DNA of 64,000 nucleotides from Aureimonas altamirensis (GCF_023702225.1 NZ_JAMQCO010000001.1:124001-188000), one strand, 5' to 3'; numbered from the stretch's first letter, positions 38,171 through 48,961 are shown. Made by a program: numbers and translations. Notes: generated from the sequence alone by a model not told the origin.

Positions 38171-39725
38171 GGGCTTCCGCCTCCGCTCCGCCGGTTTGCT
38201 CACCGTGCGTCTCGCCGGCGCCGTCGCCATGCACGCCGCCCATCAGAAGGCCGATTTCCTCCAGCGTGATGGAATCCACCGGGCGCGGCTCCGACAGGCG
38301 GCCGCCGTTGATGACCGCGATCCGGTCGGAAATCTCCAGAAGCTCGTCCAGGTCCTGGCTGACCACGACGACGGCCGCCCCGCGCGCTGCGAGGTCCAGC
38401 ATGGATTGCCGGATGAAGCCCGCCGCCCCGGCATCGACGCCCCATGTCGGCTGGGCGACCACCAGCACGGCCGGTTCCTGCATGATCTCGCGCCCCATGA
38501 TGTATTTCTGCAGGTTTCCGCCCGAAAGGCTGGACGCGGCCGCCTGCGGCCCCGTGGCCCGCACGGAGAAGGCGCGGATGACCTCGGCGGCATAGAACGA
38601 CGCCTTGCCGAGTTTCAGAAGCCCGCCGGATGCGAGCCCCCGGCGCTTGCGCGCGGACAGGATGGCGTTTTCGGCAAGGCTCATGGCCGGCACCGCGGCG
38701 TGGCCGTTGCGTTCTTCCGGCACGGTGGCGAGGCCGGCGGCGCGTCGGCCCGATACGCCTTTCGCGGTCATGTCGACGCCGTCGAGGGCGATACGGCCGG
38801 CCAGCCCTTCGCGAGACTCGCCGGAGATGGCGGCAACCAGTTCGTTCTGCCCGTTGCCGGCAACGCCCGCTATCCCCAGCACCTCGCCGGCCTGCACGGA
38901 GAAGGAGATATCGGCCAGCGTGGTGCCGAACGGCGGCTCGCCCGGCAACCCCAGGCGCTCGACCATCAGTTTCACCGGCCCCTTGGCCGCGCCGCCTTGT
39001 CGGGCAACGTCGGCAAGGGTTGCCCCGATCATCATCTCGGCCATGGAGCGCGCAGTCTCCCGCGCCGGGTCGCAGGTGGCGACCACCTGGCCGCCGCGCA
39101 GGATGGTGGCGCTGTCGCACAGGGCGCGGATCTCATCCAGCTTGTGCGAGATGTAGAGGATGGAGCAGCCCTCGTGGCGCAGCTTGCGCAGCGTGGAGAA
39201 CAGCACCTCCACCTCCTGCGGCGTCAGCACCGAGGTCGGCTCGTCCATGATGAGGATGCGGGGCCGCCCGAGCAGCGCGCGGACGATCTCGATGCGCTGA
39301 CGCTCGCCGACCGACAGCGTATGGACGTCGCGGTGCGGATCCAGTTCGAGGCCATAGGCCCGCATCACCTCGGCGATGCGTCCCTCCAGTTCGCGGCGGG
39401 GCGGCGGCTCGTCCATGCCGAGGGCGATGTTTTCCAGCACCGTCATCGCCTCGAACAGGCAGAAATGCTGGAAGACCATGCCGATGCCGTGGGCCCGCGC
39501 CTCACGCGGGGAAGCGATGTCCACCCGCGTGCCGTCGATGGAGACGCTGCCCTCGTCGGCCTTCTGGACGCCGTAGATGATCTTCACCAGCGTCGACTTG
39601 CCGGCGCCGTTTTCGCCCAGTAGCGCATGGATGCGCCCCGGCTCGACGGCGAAGGAGACGTCGCTGTTGGCCACCACACCCGGATAGCGCTTCGTCACAT
39701 GGCTGAGCTCGAGCCGTGGCGGCAT
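38163..39725 (-). CDS. ABC transporter ATP-binding protein, two fused NBDs (sugar/nucleoside type)
   Basis: This 520-residue ATPase has two nucleotide-binding domains as in RbsA/NupO-type proteins. NBD1: Walker A GENGAGKST near residue 40, signature LSVGERQRIEIVRAL, Walker B ILIMDEPTSVLT. NBD2 begins near 280 with a degenerate Walker A (GVAGNGQNELVAAISG) and a signature LSGGNLQKYIMGREI. Only NBD1 looks fully canonical, as is usual in this group. ATG at 39725 has GGGAG upstream. It drives the permeases downstream. The gap to xdhC is 60 bp. Confidence 0.93.
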   Translation of the reverse strand: MPPRLELSHVTKRYPGVVANSDVSFAVEPGRIHALLGENGAGKSTLVKIIYGVQKADEGSVSIDGTRVDIASPREARAHGIGMVFQHFCLFEAMTVLENIALGMDEPPPRRELEGRIAEVMRAYGLELDPHRDVHTLSVGERQRIEIVRALLGRPRILIMDEPTSVLTPQEVEVLFSTLRKLRHEGCSILYISHKLDEIRALCDSATILRGGQVVATCDPARETARSMAEMMIGATLADVARQGGAAKGPVKLMVERLGLPGEPPFGTTLADISFSVQAGEVLGIAGVAGNGQNELVAAISGESREGLAGRIALDGVDMTAKGVSGRRAAGLATVPEERNGHAAVPAMSLAENAILSARKRRGLASGGLLKLGKASFYAAEVIRAFSVRATGPQAAASSLSGGNLQKYIMGREIMQEPAVLVVAQPTWGVDAGAAGFIRQSMLDLAARGAAVVVVSQDLDELLEISDRIAVINGGRLSEPRPVDSITLEEIGLLMGGVHGDGAGETHGEQTGGAEAEAHA

Positions 39726-39785
39726 GGTACTCCCGTTATCGACGACATCCGGCAGGAAGGCTGGAATGATTGTTTTATGCACGGC

Positions 39786-40625
39786 CTATGGGCATGTGCA
39801 AAGCCTGTGCATCGGGTTTTCCACGCCTGTACCCATGAAGTGAACGAGAAGCTCGGCCGCAACCATGGCGGCGATGACCTCCGGACGCTTGTCGCGCACG
39901 CGGGCCCCGCCGATCGGCAGATGCAGGCGGGCTGCCTCCCCGTCCAGCCCGGCCTCGGCCAGATGCCGGTTGAACCGCGCCCGCTTGGTGGCGGAGCCGA
40001 TCATGCCGACATAGGCCGCGTCCCGGCGCGCAAGCGCCGCCGCTGCGATGTGGAAATCCAGTGCATGGTCGTGCGTGACGACCAGGAAGGCGGCGTGCGG
40101 GGGCGCGGCAGCCACGGCCTGCTCCGGCAGGGGCATGGCGCGCGAATCGATGCCGGGGGGCAGTTCAGCCAGAAGCTGCGGCCTCGTATCGATAACGGTC
40201 ACGCGAAAGGGCAGCGGCTGCAGGGCAAGCGCGATCGCGCGGCCCGTATGGCCTGCGCCGAACACAAGGACCGGCCTGTCGCTGCCGCTTGCCGCCGCCT
40301 CCGCCCGGCGGACGGCGTCCAGAACCTGCGCATCCAGCCGTTGCAGCGACAGCTCGACCCGGCCGCCGCAGCATTGGCCGATGGCGGGGCCAAGCGGTAC
40401 GTCCATGAAACCGTCCGCCGCACCGGAGCCCATCATCGCCCGGGCCTTGCGGATGGCCTCCATCTCCAGCGCGCCGCCACCGATCGTGCCTTTCGATCCG
40501 TCCGGCGTCACCATCATGGCCGCGCCCGCCTCGCGCGGGGTGGAGCCGTGCGCGGCCAGAATGCGCACGAGCACGGCGGGCTCGCCCGCGGCAAGCCGAT
40601 CCGACAGGGCGACCGAAAGTTTCAT
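39786..40625 (-). CDS. xdhC: XdhC, xanthine dehydrogenase molybdenum cofactor maturation chaperone
   Basis: This 279-residue protein binds and sulfurates the molybdenum cofactor before insertion into XdhB. An N-terminal CoxI/XdhC domain (LVRILAAHGSTPREAGAAMMVTPDG, then TIGGGALE and QCCGGRVELSLQ) is followed by a Rossmann-like C-terminal domain (VLVFGAGHTGRAIA, DTRPQLLAELP, YVGMIGSATKRARF). Its start overlaps the xdhB stop (ATGA), giving the order A-B-C. Length is normal. Its stop lies 60 bp before the ABC ATPase start, linking purine oxidation to purine uptake. Confidence 0.93.
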   Translation of the reverse strand: MKLSVALSDRLAAGEPAVLVRILAAHGSTPREAGAAMMVTPDGSKGTIGGGALEMEAIRKARAMMGSGAADGFMDVPLGPAIGQCCGGRVELSLQRLDAQVLDAVRRAEAAASGSDRPVLVFGAGHTGRAIALALQPLPFRVTVIDTRPQLLAELPPGIDSRAMPLPEQAVAAAPPHAAFLVVTHDHALDFHIAAAALARRDAAYVGMIGSATKRARFNRHLAEAGLDGEAARLHLPIGGARVRDKRPEVIAAMVAAELLVHFMGTGVENPMHRLCTCP

Positions 40626-43018
40626 CGGCCGCGCACCGCGTCGACGGCGGCAAGGATGCGCTCCGGCGTCGCCGGCGCGTTCAACGCCGGAAACGTCCGG
40701 TAGCCGCCGGCGGCCAGCACCGCATCGGCCAAGGCCGAAAACACCGAAAGCGCCAGCATGAAGGGGGGCTCGCCGACGGCCTTGGAGCGGTAGACGGTAG
40801 CGGCGGGATTGCGCCCCTTGTCCCACAGTCGGATGCGCAGGTCGTCCGGGCGGTCGTTGGCGGTCGGGATCTTGTAGGTCGAGGGCGCATGGGTGCGCAG
40901 GCGCCCCTTCGCGTCCCACCACAATTCCTCCATCGTCAGCCATCCCATGCCCTGGATGAAGCCGCCCTCCACCTGCCCGAGGTCGATGGCCGGGTTCAGC
41001 GATGCGCCGACATCGTGGACGATATCGGCGCGCAACAACCGGTTCTCACCGGTCAGCGTATCCACGGCGACCTCCGAGACGGCCGCCCCGTAGGCGAAAT
41101 AATAGAAGGGGGAGCCGCTGGCGCTTTCGCGGTCGTAGTGGATCCCGGGCGTGGCGTAGAAGCCGGTGGCGGACAGGGAAACGCGGGCCAGGTAGGCTTC
41201 GCCGACCAGGTCCTCGAAGCGCAACTCCTTGTCGCCGATGCGCACGCGGCCCGGCAGGAACGCCACCGCGTCGGGGGAAACGGCGTAGCGCGACACCGCA
41301 TAGGCGACCAGCCTGTCGCGGATGGTGCGGGCGGCCGCCTGCGCGGCCATGCCGTTCAGGTCGGCGCCGGAGGAAGCCGCCGTGGCCGACGTGTTCGGCA
41401 CCTTGCCGGTGCTGGTGCCGGTGATCCGGATGCGCTTTACGTCGATCTGGAATTCCTCGGCCACCACCTGCGCCACCTTGGTGAACAGGCCCTGCCCCAT
41501 CTCCGTGCCGCCATGGTTCAGCTGCACCGAACCGTCCTTGTAGACATGCACCAGCGCGCCCGCCTGGTTGAGGTGCGAGGTCGTGAAGGAAATGCCGAAT
41601 TTCACGGGCGTCAGCGCGATGCCCTTCTTCAGCACCGGGCTTCTCGCATTGAAATCGCGGATGGCGGCGCGGCGCGCGCGATAATCGGAAGTCCTCTCCA
41701 GATCGTCGACGATCTCGCCGATGATGCTGTCCGTGACGGGCATGTGGTAGGGCGTCGGGGCGTCTGAGCCCGCCGGATAGAAATTGCGCCGCCGCACATC
41801 GAGCGGATCGACCCCCAGTTCGAAGGCGATGCGATCCATGGCGCGCTCTATAGCCACCATGCCCTGCGGCCCGCCGAAACCGCGGAAGGCGGTATTGGAG
41901 ACGGTGTGCGTCTTCAGCCGGCGCGAATGGATGCGCGCGGCCGGCAGGCGATAGGCGTTGTCGGCGTGGAACATCGCACGGTCCGCGATGGCCGCGGACA
42001 GGTCGCGGGAGTAGCCGCACCGCACCGCGTGGGCGAAGTCGGCGGCCAGCACCCTGCCGTCCTCGTCGAAGCCCACGGCGTAATCCGTGCGCATTTCATG
42101 TCGCTTGCCGGTCATCTCCATGTCGTCGTCGCGGTCGAGACGGCATTTTGCCGGCCGGCCGGTCCGCGCCGCAACGAGCGCCGCGACGCTGGCCATCAGC
42201 GCCGGCTGGCTTTCCTTGCCGCCGAACCCGCCGCCCATGCGGCGCACCTCCACCGTCACGGCATGGTCTGACAGGCCCAGGGCCTTGGCCACATTGTGCT
42301 GCACTTCCGAGGGGTGCTGCGTCGACGAGCGCACGACGATGTCGCCATTCTCCTGCGGCAGCGCATAGGCGACCTGCCCCTCGAGGTAGAAGTGATCCTG
42401 GCCGCCGGTCTCGACCTGCCCCTCCACGCGCCTCGGCGCGGCAGCCATGGCGGCAGCCACGTCGCCCAGCAGCATTTCATGCGGGGGCAGAAGGTCTTCG
42501 CCCTCCGCGTCGGCGAGCGCGATGGCTTCGTCGATCGAGTTCGCCGCCGGCAGATCCTCGTACTCCACCATGGCCAGCGCCGCCGCGGCGCGCGCCGTGG
42601 CAAGATCCGCCGCAGCTACCGCAAACAGCGGCTGGCCGACATAGAAGACATGGGTCTGCGCAAAGATCGGATCGTCGCCGAAAACGGGCGAATAGTCGTT
42701 CTTGCCGGGCACGTCCGCCGCCGCCAGCACGGCGGCCACCCCGGCATGCGAGCGCACGGCAGACAGGTCCATCGCGGCGATCCGCGCATGCGCCCGCCCC
42801 GACATGGCGATATGGACCTGCAGCGTGCCGGGCAGCTCCGGGTCGTCATCGGTATAGCGCGCCGCTCCGCTGACATGCAGGGGCCCGCTATCGTGCGGGA
42901 TCGCCTGTCCGACGCCGCCTTTCAGATGGTCCCGCCGCTCGGGCGGCGTCTCGTGCAGCGCTTCCGGCCGCACGGTGCCGGCTTCGCCCCTGTCCTGGAT
43001 GCGGGTTTCGTCCATCAT
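40622..43018 (-). CDS. xdhB: Xanthine dehydrogenase, molybdopterin-binding large subunit
   Basis: This 798-residue subunit carries the molybdenum cofactor and oxidises hypoxanthine and xanthine to urate. It has the aldehyde oxidase/xanthine dehydrogenase a/b hammerhead domain (residues about 40-150) and the Mo-binding region with RRMGGGFGGKESQ, FRGFGGPQGM, NHGGTEMGQGLFTKVAQ, and GEPPFMLALSV with the Glu that acts as base. The overlap with xdhA is ATGA and it runs into xdhC the same way. Length and motifs match proteobacterial XdhB, so it looks active. Confidence 0.95.
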   Translation of the reverse strand: MMDETRIQDRGEAGTVRPEALHETPPERRDHLKGGVGQAIPHDSGPLHVSGAARYTDDDPELPGTLQVHIAMSGRAHARIAAMDLSAVRSHAGVAAVLAAADVPGKNDYSPVFGDDPIFAQTHVFYVGQPLFAVAAADLATARAAAALAMVEYEDLPAANSIDEAIALADAEGEDLLPPHEMLLGDVAAAMAAAPRRVEGQVETGGQDHFYLEGQVAYALPQENGDIVVRSSTQHPSEVQHNVAKALGLSDHAVTVEVRRMGGGFGGKESQPALMASVAALVAARTGRPAKCRLDRDDDMEMTGKRHEMRTDYAVGFDEDGRVLAADFAHAVRCGYSRDLSAAIADRAMFHADNAYRLPAARIHSRRLKTHTVSNTAFRGFGGPQGMVAIERAMDRIAFELGVDPLDVRRRNFYPAGSDAPTPYHMPVTDSIIGEIVDDLERTSDYRARRAAIRDFNARSPVLKKGIALTPVKFGISFTTSHLNQAGALVHVYKDGSVQLNHGGTEMGQGLFTKVAQVVAEEFQIDVKRIRITGTSTGKVPNTSATAASSGADLNGMAAQAAARTIRDRLVAYAVSRYAVSPDAVAFLPGRVRIGDKELRFEDLVGEAYLARVSLSATGFYATPGIHYDRESASGSPFYYFAYGAAVSEVAVDTLTGENRLLRADIVHDVGASLNPAIDLGQVEGGFIQGMGWLTMEELWWDAKGRLRTHAPSTYKIPTANDRPDDLRIRLWDKGRNPAATVYRSKAVGEPPFMLALSVFSALADAVLAAGGYRTFPALNAPATPERILAAVDAVRGR

Positions 43019-44454
43019 GCCAGCTCCGACAGGCGCGTCGGCGCGCCTTCCAGTTCCAGCCGGAACCGTTCGAGGCAGTTTCCGGCCACCTCCAGTCGGT
43101 AGGCGGCGCTGGCCCGCATGTCGGTGAGTGGAGAGAAATCCTCGGCCAGGGCAAGCCGGGCCCTGCCGACCGCCGCCGCGTCGAAGGGGCGGCCCAGCAA
43201 TGCGGCCTCGGCCGAACGCGCCCGCTTCGGCGTGCCGGCCATGCCGCCATAGGCAAGCCGCGCCTCCACGACGCAGCCATCGGCACCGCGCTTCAAGAGG
43301 AAGGCGGCAAGCACCGCCGATATGTCGGAATCCACCCGCTTGGATATCTTGTAGACGGTGAAATCCTCATCGTCCGCCGGGCGCGGCACCTCGACGGCGG
43401 CAACGAACTCTCCCTTCTGACGGTCCTGGCGCCCGTAGTCGATGAAGAAATCCTCCAGCGCGATGCTGCGCGCGTCGTCGCCCCTGCGCAGGTGCAGCCG
43501 GGCGCCCAGCGCGATCAGCGCCGGCGGCAGGTCGCCGATGGGCGAGCCGTTGGCGATATTGCCGCCGACCGTCCCGGCGCTGCGCACCTGATAGCCGGCG
43601 AAGCGGCGCATCATCGCGCCCAGGGCCGGATGGATGTCGGCGAGCTGGTCCAGCGCCTGCCCATGCGTAACCGCCGCACCGAGATAGACGCGGCCGGCCG
43701 CCTCCTCGATCATCGCGAGATCCCAAACCCTCGAAACGTCGATCAGCACCGGCAGATGGCGATGCTGCTTGGTCACCCACAGGCCGACATCCGTCGCCCC
43801 CGCAACGAGAATGGCGTCCGGATTGGCCGCATAGAGATCGGCAAGGTCGTCGCTGTCGCGGGGCCCGTACCAGACGCCGCCCGCCGCCGAATAGGCATGC
43901 ACGCCGGGGCCGCGCAACGCGTCCAGCCGCGTCGCCAGCTCTGCGTCATCCTGCGCGGTATCGGGCGGCGCCAGGCTTGCCAGTTCCTCGCCGGCATCGA
44001 CGATGGGTCCGTAGCCGGTACAGCGGCACAGATTGCCGGACACGGCATCCTTGACCGATTGCCGGTCGCCGAGCGCTCCGTTCAGCCATGCGGTATGAAG
44101 CTGCATCACGAAACCGGGCGTGCAGAAACCGCACTGGCTTGCGTGGTGGCGCACCATCGCCTCCTGCAGCGGGTTCAACCCGTCGCGCGCCAAATGCTCC
44201 ACCGTCTCGACGGCGCGTCCATGCAGGGCCGGCAGGAACAGGATGCAACTGTTCATCGCGCGGCGGCGGATGCCGCCTGCGCCGTCCGGCTCGCTGACGA
44301 GGACAGTGCAGGCGCCGCAATCGCCCTCCGCACAGCCCTCCTTTGTGCCCGTCAGGCGTTCCCCGTATCGCAGATGGTTCAACACCGTGGTGGTGGGCGC
44401 CAGGCCCTCGACGCGGCGTTCTTCCCCGTTGAGCAGGAAACGGATGGCGGTCAT
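43015..44454 (-). CDS. xdhA: Xanthine dehydrogenase, iron-sulfur/FAD small subunit
   Basis: This 479-residue subunit carries two [2Fe-2S] clusters and FAD, passing electrons from the Mo site to NAD. The plant-type ferredoxin cluster is in [12 protein letters not shown] (about residues 40-51), and the second in [13 protein letters not shown] and [10 protein letters not shown]. The FAD domain begins near 195 ([16 protein letters not shown]) and includes [21 protein letters not shown]. The start codon overlaps the ureG stop (ATGA), an unusual coupling between urease maturation and purine oxidation. Confidence 0.95.
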   Translation of the reverse strand: MTAIRFLLNGEERRVEGLAPTTTVLNHLRYGERLTGTKEGCAEGDCGACTVLVSEPDGAGGIRRRAMNSCILFLPALHGRAVETVEHLARDGLNPLQEAMVRHHASQCGFCTPGFVMQLHTAWLNGALGDRQSVKDAVSGNLCRCTGYGPIVDAGEELASLAPPDTAQDDAELATRLDALRGPGVHAYSAAGGVWYGPRDSDDLADLYAANPDAILVAGATDVGLWVTKQHRHLPVLIDVSRVWDLAMIEEAAGRVYLGAAVTHGQALDQLADIHPALGAMMRRFAGYQVRSAGTVGGNIANGSPIGDLPPALIALGARLHLRRGDDARSIALEDFFIDYGRQDRQKGEFVAAVEVPRPADDEDFTVYKISKRVDSDISAVLAAFLLKRGADGCVVEARLAYGGMAGTPKRARSAEAALLGRPFDAAAVGRARLALAEDFSPLTDMRASAAYRLEVAGNCLERFRLELEGAPTRLSELA

Positions 44455-45119
44455 GCACGCTCCTGTAAGGCGGGCCGGGTCAGGCCACCGGTATCTTCAA
44501 GGAAGGCGACGATGGCGTCCACCCCCTTCCCGCGTGACAGATCGGCGAAGATGGTCGGCAACGTGCCGCGTCCGATAGCCGCGTCGCGCTCCATCCGGCC
44601 GAGATCGGCGCCGACATAGGGGGCGAGATCAGTCTTGTTGACGATCAGCAAGTCCGACCGCGTGATGGCGGGTCCGCCCTTGCGCGGGATGTCGTCGCCC
44701 TGGCACACGGAGACGACATAGACCGACAGGTCCACGAGATCGGGCGAGAAGGTCGCAGCCAGATTGTCGCCGCCCGACTCCACCAGCACCAGGTCCAGGT
44801 CGGCATGCCGCTCGGTCAGCGTGCGGATGGCCGCGATGTTGATGGACGCATCCTCGCGGATGGCCGTATGCGGGCAGCCGCCTGTTTCGACGCCGATGAT
44901 GCGGTCGGCCGGCAGCGCCTGCCGCCGCACCAGCGCCTCGGCATCCTCCACCGTATAGATATCGTTGGTGACGACACCGATCGAATGCCGGTCGCGCAGT
45001 GCGACGCACAGCTTCTCGCACAAGGTCGTCTTGCCGGACCCGACCGGCCCGCCGATACCGACGCGAAGCGGGCCATGTCGGCGCCTCGTACCTGCGAGGT
45101 TCCTTTCGGCAAGGTTCAT
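44451..45119 (-). CDS. ureG: Urease accessory GTPase UreG
   Basis: This 222-residue GTPase drives nickel insertion into urease with UreD, UreE and UreF. Walker [18 protein letters not shown] is at about residues 21-37, the metal-binding CPH in [17 protein letters not shown] near 77, and the base-recognition NKTDLAP near 161. It is coupled by ATGA to ureF upstream and, with the same overlap, to xdhA downstream. There is no histidine-rich N-terminal extension, as expected where UreE carries the His tail. Confidence 0.96.
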   Translation of the reverse strand: MNLAERNLAGTRRRHGPLRVGIGGPVGSGKTTLCEKLCVALRDRHSIGVVTNDIYTVEDAEALVRRQALPADRIIGVETGGCPHTAIREDASINIAAIRTLTERHADLDLVLVESGGDNLAATFSPDLVDLSVYVVSVCQGDDIPRKGGPAITRSDLLIVNKTDLAPYVGADLGRMERDAAIGRGTLPTIFADLSRGKGVDAIVAFLEDTGGLTRPALQERA

Positions 45120-45778
45120 GATCGGAAAACCCTCGTCTTCTGTGTCTCGTGCCGCATGGCCGCGATATCGGAAAGGAACGCCGCGGAGCCGAGCCCGTCA
45201 AGCCCGCTTGTCGCGGCGCGGCGCGCCGCCGCAAGGCACGGGAGTTCCAGCCTGTGGGCGATATGCACCATGTCGCTCTGCCCCAGCGGTATCAGGCGTG
45301 TCGCGGCCGTCGTCAGGTTGGCGGCGAAGGCATGGGCATAGGCGGCCAGCGTCGGCTCGATGCCGACGCCGCACCGGGCCGCCACCGCGCCCACCGCGAC
45401 GGGATAGGGCAGCGCATGGGGCATGTCGGCCCAGGGGCGCGCCGCCTCGATGAAGGCCGCTCCGAGCGCGGCGGTTTCCGCCCGCCGCTCGAGGCTGCCG
45501 CCGAGCGCGATGCAGAGGGACGCGGCCTCGTCCAGCGCGGCCCCGTCGCCCGAATTATCCGCGCGCCACGCAGCGGCAAGAAGGACGAGGTCGTTCCAGC
45601 CACTGCCTTGCCCGATCAGCGTGGAGATCCATTGCCGCACGGAATCGCGGTCGTGCAGGACACCGTCGACGATGGCAGCCTCAACTCCGTGCGAAAAGGC
45701 GAAGGCGCCGACGGGAAAGCCGGGGGAAAGCCACGTCATGAGCCGGACCAGCGCATGGTCCGACGCCGGGTCAGTCAT
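45116..45778 (-). CDS. ureF: Urease accessory protein UreF
   Basis: This 220-residue all-helical protein binds UreD and recruits UreG during nickel incorporation. UreF landmarks are [24 protein letters not shown] near the N-terminus and [19 protein letters not shown] near residue 165. ATG at 45778 overlaps the ureE stop by 8 bp and is followed by ureG with ATGA. A slightly longer start (45805) is possible but would extend far into ureE. The gene appears intact. Confidence 0.93.
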   Translation of the reverse strand: MTDPASDHALVRLMTWLSPGFPVGAFAFSHGVEAAIVDGVLHDRDSVRQWISTLIGQGSGWNDLVLLAAAWRADNSGDGAALDEAASLCIALGGSLERRAETAALGAAFIEAARPWADMPHALPYPVAVGAVAARCGVGIEPTLAAYAHAFAANLTTAATRLIPLGQSDMVHIAHRLELPCLAAARRAATSGLDGLGSAAFLSDIAAMRHETQKTRVFRS

Positions 45779-46226
45779 AGTGATGGTGATGGCCATGGCC
45801 CGCATAGGCGCCGGCGGCAGGGTCGAAGGCGGCTTCCACGTCTTCCAGCGTCCCGCCGAGCCCGCGCACCATCTCGGCGATCACATGGTCGCGCCGGATC
45901 AGCAGGCAGTCGCCGGAGATCGCCGTCGGCAGATGCCGGTTGCCCAGGTGCCAGGCCAGCGTCAGCAGGTGCGCCGCATCGCGACCGCGCACGGCATGGA
46001 GTTCTTCCGGCTTGGCGCGCACTTCGATGAGCCGCCCGTCGCCCAGCACGATGGCGTCGCCCTCGCGCAGCAGCACGGCCTCCGCAAGGTTGAGAAGAAA
46101 GGCGATACCGCCGTCCGAAACCATGGCCATGCGGCGTCGGTGCCGCTGGCTTTCGTCCAGGGTGATGGTGTCGGCCAGCGGGCCGGGCCCGGCCTCGCGG
46201 GGGATGATTGTTTCAGCTTCGATCAC
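45771..46226 (-). CDS. ureE: Urease accessory nickel metallochaperone UreE
   Basis: This 151-residue nickel metallochaperone has the N-terminal peptide-binding domain ([24 protein letters not shown]) and the C-terminal metal-binding domain ([27 protein letters not shown]). It ends in a histidine tail, GHGHHHHYD. The tail binds nickel. The gene overlaps ureF by 8 bp. Upstream, after 7 bp, is the MliC-like gene rather than ureC, which is unusual. Confidence 0.95.
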   Translation of the reverse strand: MIEAETIIPREAGPGPLADTITLDESQRHRRRMAMVSDGGIAFLLNLAEAVLLREGDAIVLGDGRLIEVRAKPEELHAVRGRDAAHLLTLAWHLGNRHLPTAISGDCLLIRRDHVIAEMVRGLGGTLEDVEAAFDPAAGAYAGHGHHHHYD

Positions 46227-46233
46227 GCCGGTT

Positions 46234-46575
46234 TCAAGCCTTCTTCTGCGTGCAGGTGACGGGGGCGGCGTCGCTTTCCATCTCGTTGGAGAAGGTCACG
46301 CTTTCGCCCTTGCTCCACCAGACATACTGGCGCGCGGCATACCGCGCGCCCGAGCCCGCGATCACGTTGACGAATACCACCGGTGCGCCGTCGATGCCCA
46401 CGATCGCCAGGCTGTTTTCTCCCACGTTGATGTAGTCCGCGCTGCGGTCGACACCGTCGGAACAGGAATAGACGACCGTCGTCCGCTCGACCTGCCCGGG
46501 CAGGTCCAGTTCGACCGGGGCCGCAAGTGCGCCCACAGGGGCAAGCATGATTGCGGCGGCGAAGATGCGGTGCAT
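46234..46575 (-). CDS. MliC-family exported protein (c-type lysozyme inhibitor-like)
   Basis: This 113-residue protein has a signal peptide ([18 protein letters not shown]) and an MliC/PliC-like beta-barrel pattern: [47 protein letters not shown] and a C-terminal Cys in VTCTQ. Two cysteines could form the family disulfide. There is no lipobox, so it would be a soluble periplasmic protein. MliC proteins inhibit host or environmental lysozymes. It lies between ureC and ureE on the same strand, with gaps of 49 and 7 bp, so it is part of the urease transcript. Confidence 0.8.
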   Translation of the reverse strand: MHRIFAAAIMLAPVGALAAPVELDLPGQVERTTVVYSCSDGVDRSADYINVGENSLAIVGIDGAPVVFVNVIAGSGARYAARQYVWWSKGESVTFSNEMESDAAPVTCTQKKA

Positions 46576-46624
46576 GTCGGGCGCTCCGTTCCGTTGCGTG
46601 TCCCGTCCTTAGATAAAGGCCGTT

Positions 46625-48337
46625 TCAGAACAGGAAATAGCGCTGCGCCATCGGAAGCACCGCCGACGGCTCGCAGGTCAGGAGCTCGCCGTCGGCGCGC
46701 ACCTCGTAGGTTTCGGGGTCCACCTCGATATGCGGCGTCCTGTCGTTGAGGATCATGGAGGCCTTGGAGATGCCGCCGCGCGTGTTTTGCACCGGCAGGA
46801 AGGCGCGCTCGCAGCCGAGCCGCTCCACGATGCCGTCGTCCAGCGCCGCCTGCGACACGAAATGCGCGGTGGACGCACCGACCGCCTTTCCGAAAGCGCC
46901 GAACATCGGGCGGTAATGCATAGGCTGCGGCGTCGGAATGGAGGCGTTCGGGTCTCCCATCGGGGCGGCCGCGATGGTGCCGCCCAGAAGCACCATCTCG
47001 GGCTTCACGCCGAAGAAGGCCGGGTTCCACAAGACGAGGTCGGCCCGCTTGCCAACCTCTATCGAGCCGATCTCGCGCGACAGGCCATGCGCGATGGCGG
47101 GGTTGATCGTGTATTTGGCGATATAGCGGCGGACGCGGAAATTGTCGTTATCGCCGGTCTCCTCGGCCAGCGCGCCGCGCTGGCCCTTCATCTTGTCGGC
47201 GGTCTGCCATGTGCGGATGATGACTTCGCCCACGCGGCCCATGGCCTGGCTGTCCGACGAGATGATCGAGAAGGCGCCGATATCGTGCAGGATATCCTCC
47301 GCCGCGATCGTCTCCTTGCGGATGCGGCTTTCCGCGAAGGCGATGTCCTCCGGAATGGACGGGTCCAGATGATGGCACACCATCAGCATGTCGAGATGCT
47401 CTTCCAGCGTGTTTACCGTGTAGGGCCGCGTTGGGTTGGTGGAGCCGGGCAGCACGTTGGGCAGGCCGCAGACCTTGATGATGTCCGGCGCATGGCCGCC
47501 GCCCGCCCCTTCCGTGTGGAAGGCGTGGATGGTGCGACCCCGGAAGGCGTCGACCGTGTTTTCCACGAAGCCGCTTTCGTTCAGCGTGTCTGTATGGATC
47601 ATCACCTGCACGTCGAAGGCGTCGGCTACCGAAAGGCAGCAGTCGATGGCGGCGGGCGTGGTGCCCCAGTCCTCGTGGAGCTTCAGCGCACCGGCCCCGG
47701 CGCGCACCATCTCTTCCAGCGCCGCGGGGCGCGAGGCGTTGCCCTTGCCGGACAGGACGAAGTTCATCGGAAAGGCATCCAGCGCCTGCAGCATGCGGGC
47801 CATATGCCACGGGCCAGGCGTGCAGGTGGTTGCCAGCGTGCCGTGCGCCGGGCCCGTTCCGCCGCCGATCATGCAGGTGACGCCCGAGTAGAGCGCCTCG
47901 TCGATCTGCTGCGGCGCGATGAAGTGGATATGCGCGTCGATACCGCCCGCCGTCACGATCTTGCCTTCGCCGGCTATCGCCTCCGTGCCGGGGCCGACGA
48001 TTATGGTGACGCCGGGCTGCGTGTCGGGGTTGCCGGCCTTTCCGATGGCGGCGATGCGCCCGTCCCGAAGGCCGATATCGGCCTTGTAGATGCCGGTGTG
48101 ATCGACGATCAGCGCGTTGGTGATGACCGTGTCGACCGCGCCTTCGGCACGCGAGGCCTGCGACTGGCCCATGCCGTCGCGGATTACCTTGCCGCCGCCG
48201 AACTTCACCTCTTCGCCATAGATGGTATGGTCGGACTCGACCTCGACGATCAGGCCGGTATCGGCCAGCCGCACTTTATCACCGGTGGTCGGGCCATACA
48301 TGGAGGCATAGGTTGACCGGTCTATCCTGGCTGGCAT
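46625..48337 (-). CDS. ureC: Urease subunit alpha
   Basis: This 570-residue catalytic subunit hydrolyses urea to ammonia and carbamate in the cytoplasm. The nickel site is complete: [14 protein letters not shown], the carbamylated lysine in [22 protein letters not shown], the [14 protein letters not shown] loop and the flap region [22 protein letters not shown] with the key Cys-His-His. ATG at 48337 has GGAG upstream and gives the standard length; a start at 48379 adds residues absent from the family. Upstream, two plus-strand genes separate it from ureB. Confidence 0.97.
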   Translation of the reverse strand: MPARIDRSTYASMYGPTTGDKVRLADTGLIVEVESDHTIYGEEVKFGGGKVIRDGMGQSQASRAEGAVDTVITNALIVDHTGIYKADIGLRDGRIAAIGKAGNPDTQPGVTIIVGPGTEAIAGEGKIVTAGGIDAHIHFIAPQQIDEALYSGVTCMIGGGTGPAHGTLATTCTPGPWHMARMLQALDAFPMNFVLSGKGNASRPAALEEMVRAGAGALKLHEDWGTTPAAIDCCLSVADAFDVQVMIHTDTLNESGFVENTVDAFRGRTIHAFHTEGAGGGHAPDIIKVCGLPNVLPGSTNPTRPYTVNTLEEHLDMLMVCHHLDPSIPEDIAFAESRIRKETIAAEDILHDIGAFSIISSDSQAMGRVGEVIIRTWQTADKMKGQRGALAEETGDNDNFRVRRYIAKYTINPAIAHGLSREIGSIEVGKRADLVLWNPAFFGVKPEMVLLGGTIAAAPMGDPNASIPTPQPMHYRPMFGAFGKAVGASTAHFVSQAALDDGIVERLGCERAFLPVQNTRGGISKASMILNDRTPHIEVDPETYEVRADGELLTCEPSAVLPMAQRYFLF

Positions 48338-48454
48338 CGCAAGTCTCCGGGCATCGATGGGCGGCGTACGAGTCGCCACCTCGGAATGCCTGAGTTTTAA
48401 GCTGATCCCGCCTCTGTTCGCAATGCGTGCAGCGTCGATGAAAGGGAGATTCCC

Positions 48455-48892
48455 ATGGCTACCCCGAAGGGCCTTGTTCTGGCCGGGCTGACCGCGCTCG
48501 CGGCGACGCTTTCGACAGAGGCCGTCGCGCAGCCCTACGAGCCCGGACCGCTCGGCCGGGTCCCGGGCTCTTCCGTATCCGGCATGCGGATCGACGGCGC
48601 GCCGCGCGTCCGGCGCAATGTCGATATTCCACGCGCCAAGGTTTACGGGGATACGGTGGAAGAGCGCGCCTATGGCCGGGAGTTCGACGACAGCTATTTG
48701 CGCCCCAAGGTCGTGCAGCCACGCGCCGCCCCACCGGTGGAATTGCGTGCGACGGAAGGCCGCTCGGATCTGAACACCATCAATTCCGGCGTGTTCTCGC
48801 GGTCGGACCCCGGCGTCATCAGCCGCAGCGGCGTGACCCGCCCGCAGTTGAAGCCGCCCCGGGTGAAAGATCGGGCCCGTATCGTCGAATGA
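48455..48892 (+). CDS. Hypothetical exported protein, 145 residues, inside urease cluster
   Basis: I do not recognise the family. A good Sec signal peptide ([25 protein letters not shown]) precedes a proline- and arginine-rich, low-complexity mature region ([54 protein letters not shown]). It is predicted to be periplasmic, largely unstructured and basic. The start has AAAGGGAG at good spacing. It is divergent from ureC and followed after 69 bp by another exported-protein gene, both antisense to a transcript from ureB to ureC. No link to urease chemistry is evident. Confidence 0.65.
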   Translation: MATPKGLVLAGLTALAATLSTEAVAQPYEPGPLGRVPGSSVSGMRIDGAPRVRRNVDIPRAKVYGDTVEERAYGREFDDSYLRPKVVQPRAAPPVELRATEGRSDLNTINSGVFSRSDPGVISRSGVTRPQLKPPRVKDRARIVE

Positions 48893-48961
48893 GGCTTCTC
48901 AACCGTGCGGAACCGCTGCATTCTCCTGGCAGTTGAAGCTGCACAACCGTCGCTATCCAGG

